35,911 nt of DNA from a virus: the IMG/VR virus record IMGVR_UViG_3300026512_000001, positions 1 to 35,911 of that record, one strand, 5' to 3'. The position numbers were made by a program, and so were the translations under genes. Every line of letters starts with the position of its first letter. The stretch's first letter is position 1. The notes beneath the pieces are model-generated. The model was not told the DNA's origin and did no database searches. It saw nothing but the letters and a program-made list of their open reading frames with translations. Positions 22,572 through 29,981 of this stretch are shown here, piece by piece.

Positions 22572-22730
22572 ATGGCAAGACCGATAAGAAGTAAAATAAT
22601 AACTTTTGCAATCACAAAAGATGAAAACAAAAGTCTTGAAGATGCCGTAAATAGCAGTAATTTAAGTAAATCAGAATTTATTAGATTAGCGATAGATAAT
22701 CAAATCAAAAAAGTAAAAAGGAGTAAATAA
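22572..22730 (+). CDS. Ribbon-helix-helix (Arc/CopG-type) regulator (52 aa)
   Basis: Residues 8-16 ('KIITFAITK') are the DNA-contacting beta strand and 'LSKSEFIRLAIDNQI' is the helix pair typical of ribbon-helix-helix dimers. It probably regulates itself and the divergent recombination operon through the palindrome upstream; the second copy of that operator stands before the initiator gene. AGGGGG ribosome site. Confidence 0.8.
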   Translation: MARPIRSKIITFAITKDENKSLEDAVNSSNLSKSEFIRLAIDNQIKKVKRSK

Positions 22731-22732
22731 TA

Positions 22733-22792
22733 ATGACAGTTGAAGAAATTCGTGCTTATGCAAGAAAAGCATCAAAAATATTTAGTAAATAA
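22733..22792 (+). CDS. Very short ORF (19 aa)
   Basis: AAGGAG lies 10 bases upstream of the ATG and the ORF fits between two genes with 2-base gaps. Product 'MTVEEIRAYARKASKIFSK'. Possibly translated; function unknown. Confidence 0.4.
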   Translation: MTVEEIRAYARKASKIFSK

Positions 22793-22794
22793 AT

Positions 22795-23340
22795 ATGAAA
22801 AAACAAAAAGTTTGTAAAATCTGTAAAAAGAAATTTACTCCACAAAGAGACCTACAACCAACTTGTAATAAGATGGAATGTATGCTGGAATATTCAAATA
22901 AACATTTGAATAAAAAGAAAAGGGAAACTTTAAAAGCTCAAAGAAAAGAGGTTAAAGAGTTTAATAATAATGATAAAAGTTTGTTGAAGCAAAAGGCACA
23001 AAAGCTGGTTAATGAGTATGTGAGACTAAGAGATAAAGACTTAGGTTGTATATCTTGTGGAACTAAAACAGGGAAGTTTGATGCTGGTCACTATATGAGT
23101 GCTGGAGGGCATCAACAATTAAGATACAACACGATTAATATTAGAAAACAATGCTTTAGATGTAATAGAATGTTAAGTGCCAATTTAAAGAACTATAGAA
23201 TTAATCTTATAGCTTTGATAGGTTTGGATAGAGTGGAAAGGCTTGAAAGCGACAAGAGCCTTAGAAACTATAATATTGGGTATCTTAAAAAACTAATAAA
23301 AGTTTTTAGAAAAAAGATAGTTCAAATTAAAAAAAGATAA
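22795..23340 (+). CDS. ninG: NinG/Rap-family recombination protein
   Basis: Lambda NinG (Rap) is a Holliday-junction endonuclease that aids phage recombination. The N-terminus is a zinc-finger (C7, C10, C24, C29) with Lys-rich helices; the core 'CISCGTKTGKFDAGHYMSAGGHQQLRYN' and 'KQCFRCNRMLSANLKNYR' hold the CxxC pairs and the HNH-like 'GHYM' motif of NinG. 181 aa, full length. It matches the RecE/RecT system of the phage. Confidence 0.92.
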   Translation: MKKQKVCKICKKKFTPQRDLQPTCNKMECMLEYSNKHLNKKKRETLKAQRKEVKEFNNNDKSLLKQKAQKLVNEYVRLRDKDLGCISCGTKTGKFDAGHYMSAGGHQQLRYNTINIRKQCFRCNRMLSANLKNYRINLIALIGLDRVERLESDKSLRNYNIGYLKKLIKVFRKKIVQIKKR

Positions 23341-23356
23341 ATTTAGGAGTAGCACA

Positions 23357-23539
23357 ATGGAAATAGAGGTTCAAGAAATTTATGTGATTATGAAAGATGA
23401 GAAAGGTAATTTTCATCAAGGCTCATTAAAAAGTATAGATGAATTAATGATAAAAGGAATCGTTAAAGTCCTACCAAATAACAATTTTGAAAAAAGAATC
23501 ATTGACGATTTAAAAGTTTTATGTAGTGGGGCGAAGTAA
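23357..23539 (+). CDS. Small hypothetical protein (60 aa)
   Basis: Not recognised; 'VIMKDEKGNFHQGSLKSIDELMIKGIVKVLP' looks like a small beta fold. GGAG-type ribosome site; stop shares a base with the next ATG (TAATG). Confidence 0.65.
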   Translation: MEIEVQEIYVIMKDEKGNFHQGSLKSIDELMIKGIVKVLPNNNFEKRIIDDLKVLCSGAK

Positions 23540-24120
23540 TGGAAATAAACAGAGATTTATGTATCGGGCAGATGGTGCTTGGAATGATGAGCCACTTTGA
23601 TAATGATGAGATTATTAAATATAATGATTTACAGTATATTGCAAAGATTCTAAAAAAGAAAAATTTTGCATTAAAAAATGGAACTGAAAAAGAGCGATAT
23701 TTTGCAAATGAAAGTTTTGTGATGTTGAAGTTAAAAGCAGTTTCTAAAAATAAAAAGAAACAAAAAGCTATTTTAGATGAATCCATTAAATCTAAAATTG
23801 CAATCGAAAATAAATTACTTAGATGGTCTGAACACGGCAAAATAACAGATTTAGCATGGATGAAAGCCATAGAAAAAATAGATAAAAATAATTACATAAC
23901 AATATTATCTGCTATTCTAGCAGTATTAAGAAAAAACCCACAAACAGTAAAGTTTTACAGTTTTAGCCCTAAGAAATTGGAGCAAATCCAAAAAGCACAA
24001 AGTTTAAAAGATGCTTATATATTTAGTTCCTCCCGAGCCACTACACACCTATTAGATGCCTTAGATGTAGAGATAGCACAATATAACTTTAGACAAGTAG
24101 CAGAAAATGGCAAAAATTAA
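23539..24120 (+). CDS. Hypothetical protein (193 aa)
   Basis: Not recognised. Helical with Lys-rich middle ('AVSKNKKKQKAILDES'). No enzyme motif. Overlaps the zinc-ribbon gene by 14 bases. In the right early block beside NinG, so it could be a DNA metabolism or replication accessory. Confidence 0.65.
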   Translation: MEINRDLCIGQMVLGMMSHFDNDEIIKYNDLQYIAKILKKKNFALKNGTEKERYFANESFVMLKLKAVSKNKKKQKAILDESIKSKIAIENKLLRWSEHGKITDLAWMKAIEKIDKNNYITILSAILAVLRKNPQTVKFYSFSPKKLEQIQKAQSLKDAYIFSSSRATTHLLDALDVEIAQYNFRQVAENGKN

Positions 24121-24739
24121 GAAGATTAGAATTTGTGTCGAATGTGGGGATAAGCAAATAGTAAGTTATTACCCGACTGGAAAAGAAAAGTGTCGCAAAT
24201 GTTCTGCCAGGGATAGAATAGCAAAAACAATTCATCAAAAATACAAAAACCCAGATTTTAAAAGAAATTGCTTTACTTATTTTTGTCCAAACTGCTCAAG
24301 TGTGAGGATAGGACAAAGTAAAAGAAAGACCAACTACTGTGGCGATTGCACGAGAAAAAAAAAATCTTTTATGCAACAATATACATTTTGTTTGAAATTT
24401 ATGAAGTATATTAAAACTAATAAAAAGCCAATAAAAATAAGAATATGTGATATGTGTGGAGATAGAAAAGAAGTTAGCCAAAAAACAGCCTCCACTAGAT
24501 GCAAAAAGTGTTCAAACTCTTTACGAGTTCGGAAAACAGGACTCTCAAGAACATCAACAAATAAACCAGTTCAAGCATCAAAGGAGTATATAGAAAAAAT
24601 GAGGAAACAAAATAGAGATCACAAAAAAAACTTAAAAGCAAAAAAGAAAGTTGTTCAAACTTTATCAGAAAAAGAAATGATAGCTAAGTTTTTAGAGAAT
24701 AATGAAGTAAAAAATATTGATGATGGAGGTATAGAATGA
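24107..24739 (+). CDS. Zinc-ribbon protein (210 aa)
   Basis: Three pairs of zinc-binding units: C10-x2-C13 with C29-x2-C32; 'CPNC' with 'CGDC'; and 'CDMC' with 'CKKC'. The linkers are short and basic, the C-terminus a Lys-rich tail ('KNLKAKKKVVQTLSEKEM'). This is a nucleic-acid-binding build, but it is not the small Com activator of Mu. Overlaps the gpZ-like gene by 4 bases. Possibly a late-gene activator; inference only. Confidence 0.7.
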   Translation: MAKIKKIRICVECGDKQIVSYYPTGKEKCRKCSARDRIAKTIHQKYKNPDFKRNCFTYFCPNCSSVRIGQSKRKTNYCGDCTRKKKSFMQQYTFCLKFMKYIKTNKKPIKIRICDMCGDRKEVSQKTASTRCKKCSNSLRVRKTGLSRTSTNKPVQASKEYIEKMRKQNRDHKKNLKAKKKVVQTLSEKEMIAKFLENNEVKNIDDGGIE

Positions 24740-25377
24740 CTTTAGATATATCAACAAAAACAGTGCAAAAAATGCTAGTAGATGCTATAAGAGATATGCC
24801 TTATATATCAATGTTAGCAATTAATGACATGGCATTTGATGCCAAAGATAGTTTAAAAAAAAGTATGTTGGCTGGATTAGAAATTGAGAAAGCATCTTTA
24901 GCGAATGCTTTTAGAATTAAAAAAGCTAAAAAAACTAATTTAACAGCAGTTTTGTTTGTTAATAAAGATAGCTGGCAATATAAAGCATTAGAACAGCATT
25001 ATGAGGGTGGAGATAGGGCAAGAAAAGGTATGGAATTAATGCTTCAATCTATGGGGGCGATAAAAAAATCAAAGATATTGATTCCAATGGCAAAGATTAG
25101 AAAACGGGGTTATTCAGATATTAAAAATGCTTTAAATTCTAAAGCTAAATCTGATTATTTTTTAGCAACAAAAACAGCTAAAAAAACAGCACATTTAAAT
25201 GAAGGAATCTATGCAAGAGTAAATGCAGGACATAAGGTCGTAGGTATTATGATGATAAGAGATAAGCCAAATTATAAAAAGAGATTTGACATAACATCCA
25301 TAACAGAGAAAGTTGTAAACAGAAGATTTGAACAACACTTTAACATAGCTTTTAAAAGAGCTATTAAAACAAGATAA
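24736..25377 (+). CDS. gpZ-like minor tail / neck protein (213 aa)
   Basis: Resembles prophage minor tail gpZ-type proteins in layout: helical N-terminus ('MLVDAIRDMPYISMLAINDMAFDAKDSLKK'), then 'AVLFVNKDSWQYKALEQHYEGGDRARKGMELMLQSMG', and a basic C-terminus. These help join tail to head. It is out of place, lying before the late promoter among early-right genes, which is odd for a structural protein. Assignment is tentative. Confidence 0.5.
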   Translation: MTLDISTKTVQKMLVDAIRDMPYISMLAINDMAFDAKDSLKKSMLAGLEIEKASLANAFRIKKAKKTNLTAVLFVNKDSWQYKALEQHYEGGDRARKGMELMLQSMGAIKKSKILIPMAKIRKRGYSDIKNALNSKAKSDYFLATKTAKKTAHLNEGIYARVNAGHKVVGIMMIRDKPNYKKRFDITSITEKVVNRRFEQHFNIAFKRAIKTR

Positions 25378-25388
25378 AGGGGGAATAG

Positions 25389-25628
25389 ATGCTAACTAAG
25401 CAAATAGTAATAAACAAAACAACTTTTAAAATAGTGCCAGATAGTCGTTGGATGAGAGTGTTTAAAGAAGATAAGCAAATAGCAAATGTAGTTAATGTAG
25501 CAGCAGCACGACAAGTTATCTATATGGAGTGGGTAAAAGATTATGAGAGTGAGCAAATAGAAGTTATCAAACTTTCAAACGATAAGCCACGATACCTATA
25601 TGATGAAGATTTTGAGGTTATAAAATAA
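25389..25628 (+). CDS. Small hypothetical protein (79 aa)
   Basis: Not recognised. A compact beta-alpha pattern with 'KIVPDSRWMRVFKEDKQIANV' and a C-terminal acidic part. GGGGG ribosome site 6 bases ahead. Probable last gene of the NinG operon before a 78-base gap with a GC-rich hairpin. Confidence 0.65.
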   Translation: MLTKQIVINKTTFKIVPDSRWMRVFKEDKQIANVVNVAAARQVIYMEWVKDYESEQIEVIKLSNDKPRYLYDEDFEVIK

Positions 25629-25706
25629 TCCTAAGTTTTAGTTGTGTTTTACTAGGGGTGCAAACCTAACCAATGCCCCTAAAATGGGGGGCTTAATTTT
25701 AATGAG

Positions 25707-25862
25707 ATGGTTAAAAAACCTTTAAGATATAAGAGAAGAGATGAGTTAATAGCAGAGATAGTTAGATTAGAATCTATAACTGCTAGAATTACTAAGCCAG
25801 TAACACCTATAAGAGTTACTTTACAACAGATAATAGATGGGGATGTAGCAGATGGCAAATAA
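25707..25862 (+). CDS. Small basic protein (51 aa)
   Basis: 'MVKKPLRYKRRDELIAEIVRLESITARI' is a basic, probably DNA-binding or helical start. Weak GAG ribosome site. It overlaps the next 36-aa ORF by 11 bases. Hypothetical. Confidence 0.5.
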   Translation: MVKKPLRYKRRDELIAEIVRLESITARITKPVTPIRVTLQQIIDGDVADGK

Positions 25863-25962
25863 AAGTTTAAACGATAGATATGATATTCCATTTGGTAGTG
25901 AGTGGGAGCATAAGGATGGGGGCTTATATAGCCCTTTTGGTAAAGCATATAAGTGTTGGTGA
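25852..25962 (+). CDS. Small hypothetical protein (36 aa)
   Basis: 'MANKSLNDRYDIPFGSEWEHKDGGLYSPFGKAYKCW' has good composition for a real protein, and 'DGGLYSP' echoes 'RDGGLYYS' in the 116-aa gene at 26159. It may be a shortened relative of that family. After its stop, 25963-26158 holds only a possible promoter. Confidence 0.5.
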   Translation: MANKSLNDRYDIPFGSEWEHKDGGLYSPFGKAYKCW

Positions 25963-26113
25963 TAATATTCCAATAGTTTTATATAGCGAACTTTTTAAAA
26001 AACAAAATATTATTAATAAGTTCGTGAGAACAGTAGACCACTTTAAAAACAGTTTTACTTTTAAGAGGTTATAGATTAAATGCCTCTATAAATGTAATAG
26101 ATATAAAGTTTAT

Positions 26114-26119
26114 TATAAT
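26114..26119 (+). promoter_or_regulatory. Possible -10 for the tandem paralogues
   Basis: TATAAT in a 190-base stretch with no convincing gene, 40 bases before the 26159 ATG. No clear -35. Confidence 0.4.
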
Positions 26120-26158
26120 AAAAACGGAAATATTTTGAATAAAAAAGAGAGTATCTAA

Positions 26159-26509
26159 ATGATTAGTAGCAAACTATTAACAGCAGTATTAGAAGTACCA
26201 GCTACACCACACTTTAAGAGAGACGGAGGATTATATTATTCGCATGATACAGTAGGTAGAGAACCAGCAAGACCAGTATATAAAGATATACACAAACTAA
26301 GCTACATGATTAAAGAGTGGGCTAATAGCAAGGGTTATAGCTATATAGGGAATAAGGGATTGGTAAACATACATTATAGAGACGGTGCAATAGGTGTAGT
26401 AGCAGATGACAGAGTAGGTAAGTGGTATGGTGTAGAGGTGGATTATATCGCTGGGGATTGGATAGTAGAACATATAGAGCAGGTAGCTAAGGAGATAGCA
26501 GATGATTAG
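26159..26509 (+). CDS. Hypothetical protein, paralogue A (116 aa)
   Basis: Not recognised. Starts 'MISSKLLTAVLE', has 'DIHKLSYMIKEWANSKGYSYIGNKGLVNIHY' and 'WIVEHIEQVAKEIADD'. The next gene shares the start (MISSELLTVV), the 'L--L-K-WA---GY-IGS' centre and the C-terminal helix, so the two arose by tandem duplication. They overlap by 8 bases. Place just before the late promoter suggests an early-right accessory. Confidence 0.7.
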   Translation: MISSKLLTAVLEVPATPHFKRDGGLYYSHDTVGREPARPVYKDIHKLSYMIKEWANSKGYSYIGNKGLVNIHYRDGAIGVVADDRVGKWYGVEVDYIAGDWIVEHIEQVAKEIADD

Positions 26510-26831
26510 TAGTGAGTTATTAACGGTAGTAAAAGGTGAGGGGTTAATACTCACACCATTCAATCAGATATGCAATAGATTAGATTACTCAGTAGGGTTA
26601 GAGGATGCACCTAGTTGTTCACATATCAATATATATGAACTGATGCACCTAGTGAAGAGATGGGCGAGGGATGAGGGGTATGAGATAGGAAGCATACAGT
26701 TAGTTAATGGTGGGGCTAGTGCTACACTACTAGATAGTAAGAACAAGATAATGGAAGCAATAACAGTTAATAGTGAATGCGAAGCAGTTTACTCAATGGG
26801 TGAAGTATTACTTAATATTATAGGTGGGTAG
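26502..26831 (+). CDS. Hypothetical protein, paralogue B (109 aa)
   Basis: Distant tandem copy of the gene before it (see 'MISSELLTVV' and 'HLVKRWARDEGYEIGSIQLV'). Base composition is less AT-rich than most of the window. Ends 50 bases before a terminator. Confidence 0.7.
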   Translation: MISSELLTVVKGEGLILTPFNQICNRLDYSVGLEDAPSCSHINIYELMHLVKRWARDEGYEIGSIQLVNGGASATLLDSKNKIMEAITVNSECEAVYSMGEVLLNIIGG

Positions 26832-26879
26832 GCTTTCAAAAAAGTGTTAGGTACTCCGTGATGGGGGTTTTAGCAAGGG

Positions 26880-26909
26880 TAGTGTAAGGCTCGCTTTTAC
26901 ACTATTTTT
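26880..26909 (+). terminator. Intrinsic terminator before the late promoter
   Basis: TAGTGTAA pairs with TTACACTA (8 bp, 26880-26887 and 26897-26904) and is followed by TTTTT. It ends the early-right operon. Confidence 0.8.
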
Positions 26910-26922
26910 CAATTTATAAAAG

Positions 26923-27040
26923 GTGTTATAAAAAAATCACTTTTAAAAATCCCTTTATAGTAAAAGTAAAAACCAAAAATTATAACACTAAATTATAACA
27001 GGGCAAAATTTTTTTAGGGTGTTATAAAAAGTGTTATAAT
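26923..27040 (+). promoter_or_regulatory. Late promoter with five GTGTTATAA-type sites
   Basis: GTGTTATAA occurs at 26923, 27019 and 27031 on + and as TTATAACAC at 26980; 26993-27001 is the variant TTATAACAG. The last + copy contains TATAAT (27035-27040), which stands 24 bases before the terminase start. This is the signature of a regulator-controlled late promoter. The packaging start (cos or pac) may also lie here. Confidence 0.65.
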
Positions 27041-27063
27041 TCTAAATTCAAAAGGGGGATATT

Positions 27064-27591
27064 TTGCAAACAATAGTCAGCCAATCGGAAGCAAGTAAGA
27101 TTCTAGGCATCCATCAATCAGCAATAGCGAGGTATCTAAAAAAAAGTGTAATTAAAAGATATGAAAAATCAAAAGTTTGTATAGAAGAGATTCAAGAATT
27201 AAGAAAAACAGATATTAGGTCTATTTCAAAGTCACCACAACAAAAACCACCACCACCAAAAAAAGAACCCACCCCAGCAGAATCCGAAGATATAAAAAGT
27301 TCAGCATCAAAGATGACATATACAGTAGCAAGAACCCACAGGGAAGCCTACAATGCCAAATTAGCAGAAGTTGCATACAAAGAGAAAATAGGTGAGCTAA
27401 TAACGATTGAAAAAGCTAAAGGTGTTATAGAAGTGATGTTTTCGCCACTATCTCAAAAACTAGATGATGTTCATATAGATTTAAAAAGTCGGTTCCCTGA
27501 AATACCTATGGAAGCAATTAATTGGCTCAATAATTATATAAATACTATTAAAAAATCAGTTAATGAGTATGAGTGGGAGAAGAAAATATGA
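27064..27591 (+). CDS. Terminase small subunit (Nu1-like)
   Basis: Recognises the phage DNA for packaging. TTG start with AGGGGGA five bases ahead. The N-terminus is a winged/HTH-type domain ('SQSEASKILGIHQSAIARYLKKSVIKRYEKSKVCIEEIQELRK') as in Nu1; a Pro/Lys linker follows, then a helical oligomerisation region ('EAYNAKLAEVAYKEKIGELITIEKAKGVIEVMFSPLSQKL'). It directly precedes the large subunit (with a 31-aa ORF between). Confidence 0.8.
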   Translation: MQTIVSQSEASKILGIHQSAIARYLKKSVIKRYEKSKVCIEEIQELRKTDIRSISKSPQQKPPPPKKEPTPAESEDIKSSASKMTYTVARTHREAYNAKLAEVAYKEKIGELITIEKAKGVIEVMFSPLSQKLDDVHIDLKSRFPEIPMEAINWLNNYINTIKKSVNEYEWEKKI

Positions 27592-27683
27592 TTTTAGAAA
27601 ATGAATTATACATAGTAGTGGAAGACGAGTATTTAGATATTCTGCCAACTTTGATTGATTTTATGGAGAGTGAAGATGACTAG
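27588..27683 (+). CDS. Very short ORF between terminase genes (31 aa)
   Basis: ATGA overlap with the small terminase, ends 8 bases inside the large terminase start. Acidic ('MILENELYIVVEDEYLDILP'). It probably bridges translation between the two; function unknown. Confidence 0.45.
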   Translation: MILENELYIVVEDEYLDILPTLIDFMESEDD

Positions 27684-29547
27684 AATGAAAGCAGAACAAG
27701 ATTTAGCAAATTATATCTCTCTTATAATGAAGCCTAGACCCGTATTGACTGGCTCAGAATGGGCTAATAAATATTTTCAACTTTCTAGTGAATATTCTGC
27801 TATTACAGGTAAGTGGAAAACTTATCCGTGGCAAGTTGAGTTACTAGATGCTATGACAGATGATATATCTCAAACAATAGTTATAAAGAAGCCTACAAGG
27901 ATAGGTTACTCAATTATGCTAAGTATAGTTATAGCTTATTATGTGCATCAAAAACCATCAAATCAATTTCACTATCAGCCAAATGATGATGAAGCAAAAG
28001 GGTATGCAGAAGATACGATCGAACCAATGATTAGAGATAATCCAACAATATCGAAATTAGTAGAAGCCAACAACAACAGAGGGCGAACAAAAAAAGAAAA
28101 AACAGTTAAAAAAAATTATCCTGCTGGTCACATGGAATTTTTGGGAGCTGAATCAGATAAAAACTTTAACCGTAGAACAGGTCGGGTCGTGAGTGGCGAC
28201 GAGGTAGATGCTTGGAAGCGAGAAGCTGGAAATACTGGTGATAAGATAATGACAATGCTTAGACGAACCTCCGACTTTTGGAATAGAAAAAATATTCTTG
28301 GTGGAAAACCAATCGGCTCAGAATTTCAAGATGACAAAGAAATAGACGAGAGTACATCTATATTAGATATTTGGTTTAAAAAAGGTACGCAAGAATATCT
28401 GAACATTCCCTGCCCTAAATGTGACCACTTACAGAAGTTTGAGTTTGAACAGTTGCTTTGGGAAAAAGATTTAGATGATAAAGGTCGAACAATTAAGCAC
28501 TACCCACACACGGCACATTTTAAATGTGCAAAATGTGAGCATAAAATTTATGATAAAGATAAAAGAGAACTTTTAAAAAAATGTAAGTGGGTAGCAGAAA
28601 ATCAAAATCCCGAAAAGGGGATTAGATCTTTTAGTGTTTGGGCTATGGTATCTTACTCTCCAAATGTGACATGGGGTAATATCGTAGAAGAGTTTTTAAG
28701 TGCCAAAAATTCTAAATTGAAATTAAAAGCTTTTACCAACGAGGTGTTGGGTAGAACTTGGGAAGAGGACTACACAAAACCTATAATTAGCGATTTTGAG
28801 GATAGATTAGAAGATTATAATGCAGAAGTGCCTGACGGTGTACTTGTATTAAGTTGTGGCTGTGATACACAAGATAATAGGATAGAAGCCCATGTAATAG
28901 GCTGGGGAAAAAACGAGGAAAGCTGGGCTATTGAGTATAAAATATTCCACGGAAACACTAATGATCCCGAAGTTTGGCAAAGATTAGATGAGTATCTAAA
29001 TAAGACTTTTTACCACGAAAATGGAGGTCAAATGAAGATACATACCACCTCAATAGATTCAGGTGGTCACTCAACTCAAACTATTTATGAATTTTGTAAA
29101 ACTAGATTTTTTAGACGAATTTTTGCAGTGAAAGGTGCATCTAAAATAGATGCACCAGTAGCACCTAGATTAGCTAGTCAGATAACTATGAAAAGGGGGG
29201 GTAAAATCCCATTATTTATGGTCGGTGTAAATATGGTTAAAGATGTTTTATATTCTTATGTACTCGCAGAAATTGGGGGTGCTGGTTATTTTCACCATCC
29301 ACGGGATGAAACATATGATAATGAATATTTTAAGCAACTAACAGCAGAAAAAAGAGACAAAGACGGACGATGGAAGCCCACAAGAGCAAGAAATGAGGCT
29401 TTAGATGTATATGTATATAGTTATGCTAGTTTGTTTATAGCTGGTATAGATTTAGAGTTATTAAGTCACAGGGGGGCTTTAATGTATGTTGAAAAACAAG
29501 TTAAAAAGCAAACTAATAGAAGAAAGGATTATTTAGATGAGTATTAA
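27676..29547 (+). CDS. Terminase large subunit (lambda gpA family)
   Basis: ATP-driven DNA packaging motor and nuclease. The start at 27676 is chosen for the GGAG seven bases upstream, over an upstream TTG. The ATPase holds a gpA-type Walker A 'KKPTRIGYS' (about residues 71-79) and an acidic 'SGDEVD' Walker B. A zinc ribbon follows ('CPKCDH', 'CAKCEH'). The nuclease part has 'SCGCDTQDNRIEAHVIGWG', 'DSGGHSTQTIYEFC' and 'NEALDVYVYSYAS'. About 623 aa, full length. Confidence 0.94.
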   Translation: MTRMKAEQDLANYISLIMKPRPVLTGSEWANKYFQLSSEYSAITGKWKTYPWQVELLDAMTDDISQTIVIKKPTRIGYSIMLSIVIAYYVHQKPSNQFHYQPNDDEAKGYAEDTIEPMIRDNPTISKLVEANNNRGRTKKEKTVKKNYPAGHMEFLGAESDKNFNRRTGRVVSGDEVDAWKREAGNTGDKIMTMLRRTSDFWNRKNILGGKPIGSEFQDDKEIDESTSILDIWFKKGTQEYLNIPCPKCDHLQKFEFEQLLWEKDLDDKGRTIKHYPHTAHFKCAKCEHKIYDKDKRELLKKCKWVAENQNPEKGIRSFSVWAMVSYSPNVTWGNIVEEFLSAKNSKLKLKAFTNEVLGRTWEEDYTKPIISDFEDRLEDYNAEVPDGVLVLSCGCDTQDNRIEAHVIGWGKNEESWAIEYKIFHGNTNDPEVWQRLDEYLNKTFYHENGGQMKIHTTSIDSGGHSTQTIYEFCKTRFFRRIFAVKGASKIDAPVAPRLASQITMKRGGKIPLFMVGVNMVKDVLYSYVLAEIGGAGYFHHPRDETYDNEYFKQLTAEKRDKDGRWKPTRARNEALDVYVYSYASLFIAGIDLELLSHRGALMYVEKQVKKQTNRRKDYLDEY

Positions 29548-29581
29548 ATTGATAGACTATTTTATAAACAATTTACACTAC

Positions 29582-29694
29582 ATATTTAATAGAAATTACA
29601 TAAAAATACCTAAAATCATAGAATGTTAAAATTCTTTACATTTTAGGGTCAAGAAGCTTTACATTGTTAAAATATTTAACTATAATAACACTAT
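29582..29694 (+). promoter_or_regulatory. Promoter-operator cassette, copy 3, inside the head operon
   Basis: Reverse-complement copy of 3781-3893 with two differences over 113 bp. On + it gives TTTACA (29658-29663), 17 bases, TATAAT (29681-29686). A second -10 with an extended TGG element (TATAAT at 29718-29723) follows. It could fire transcription of the gpW-portal part of the late operon or be the remains of a lost cargo gene. Confidence 0.8.
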
Positions 29695-29753
29695 TTAAAC
29701 ATTTACAAGTTTTGTGGTATAATTTCATCAATTATACATAAGGCTCCTTATAA

Positions 29754-29981
29754 ATGGCACTTAAAACACTTTCGGAACAACTAGAAGAGGTGCAAACAGC
29801 AATTAGTGCTGTAATGACAGGACAAAGCTATAAAATTGCTGGTCGTGAAATGAGCAAAGCCAATTTAAGAGAGTTGTCCGATAGAGAAGATAATCTTTTA
29901 GCAAAAATTAGTAAGTTCGGATTAGAATTTACACCAACTTCAAAACCACAAAAAGCGAAAATGAATGTCATATTTTCGTAA
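29754..29981 (+). CDS. gpW-like head-tail joining protein (75 aa)
   Basis: Short helical-beta protein ('TLSEQLEEVQTAISAVMTGQSYKIAGREMSKANLRELSDREDNLLAKI') with the gpW pattern and size; lambda gpW closes the head neck and lies between terminase and portal, as here. Overlaps the portal gene by 17 bases. Confidence 0.75.
   Translation: MALKTLSEQLEEVQTAISAVMTGQSYKIAGREMSKANLRELSDREDNLLAKISKFGLEFTPTSKPQKAKMNVIFS

Noticed and set aside
24107-24739. Com translational activator of Mom
   Set aside because: Com is a small single zinc-finger protein encoded directly before mom; this protein is larger, has three zinc pairs and is in another operon.
25880-26074. 64-aa ORF on +
   Set aside because: No ribosome site, overlaps the better 36-aa reading in another frame. 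A frameshifted link to that ORF cannot be excluded.
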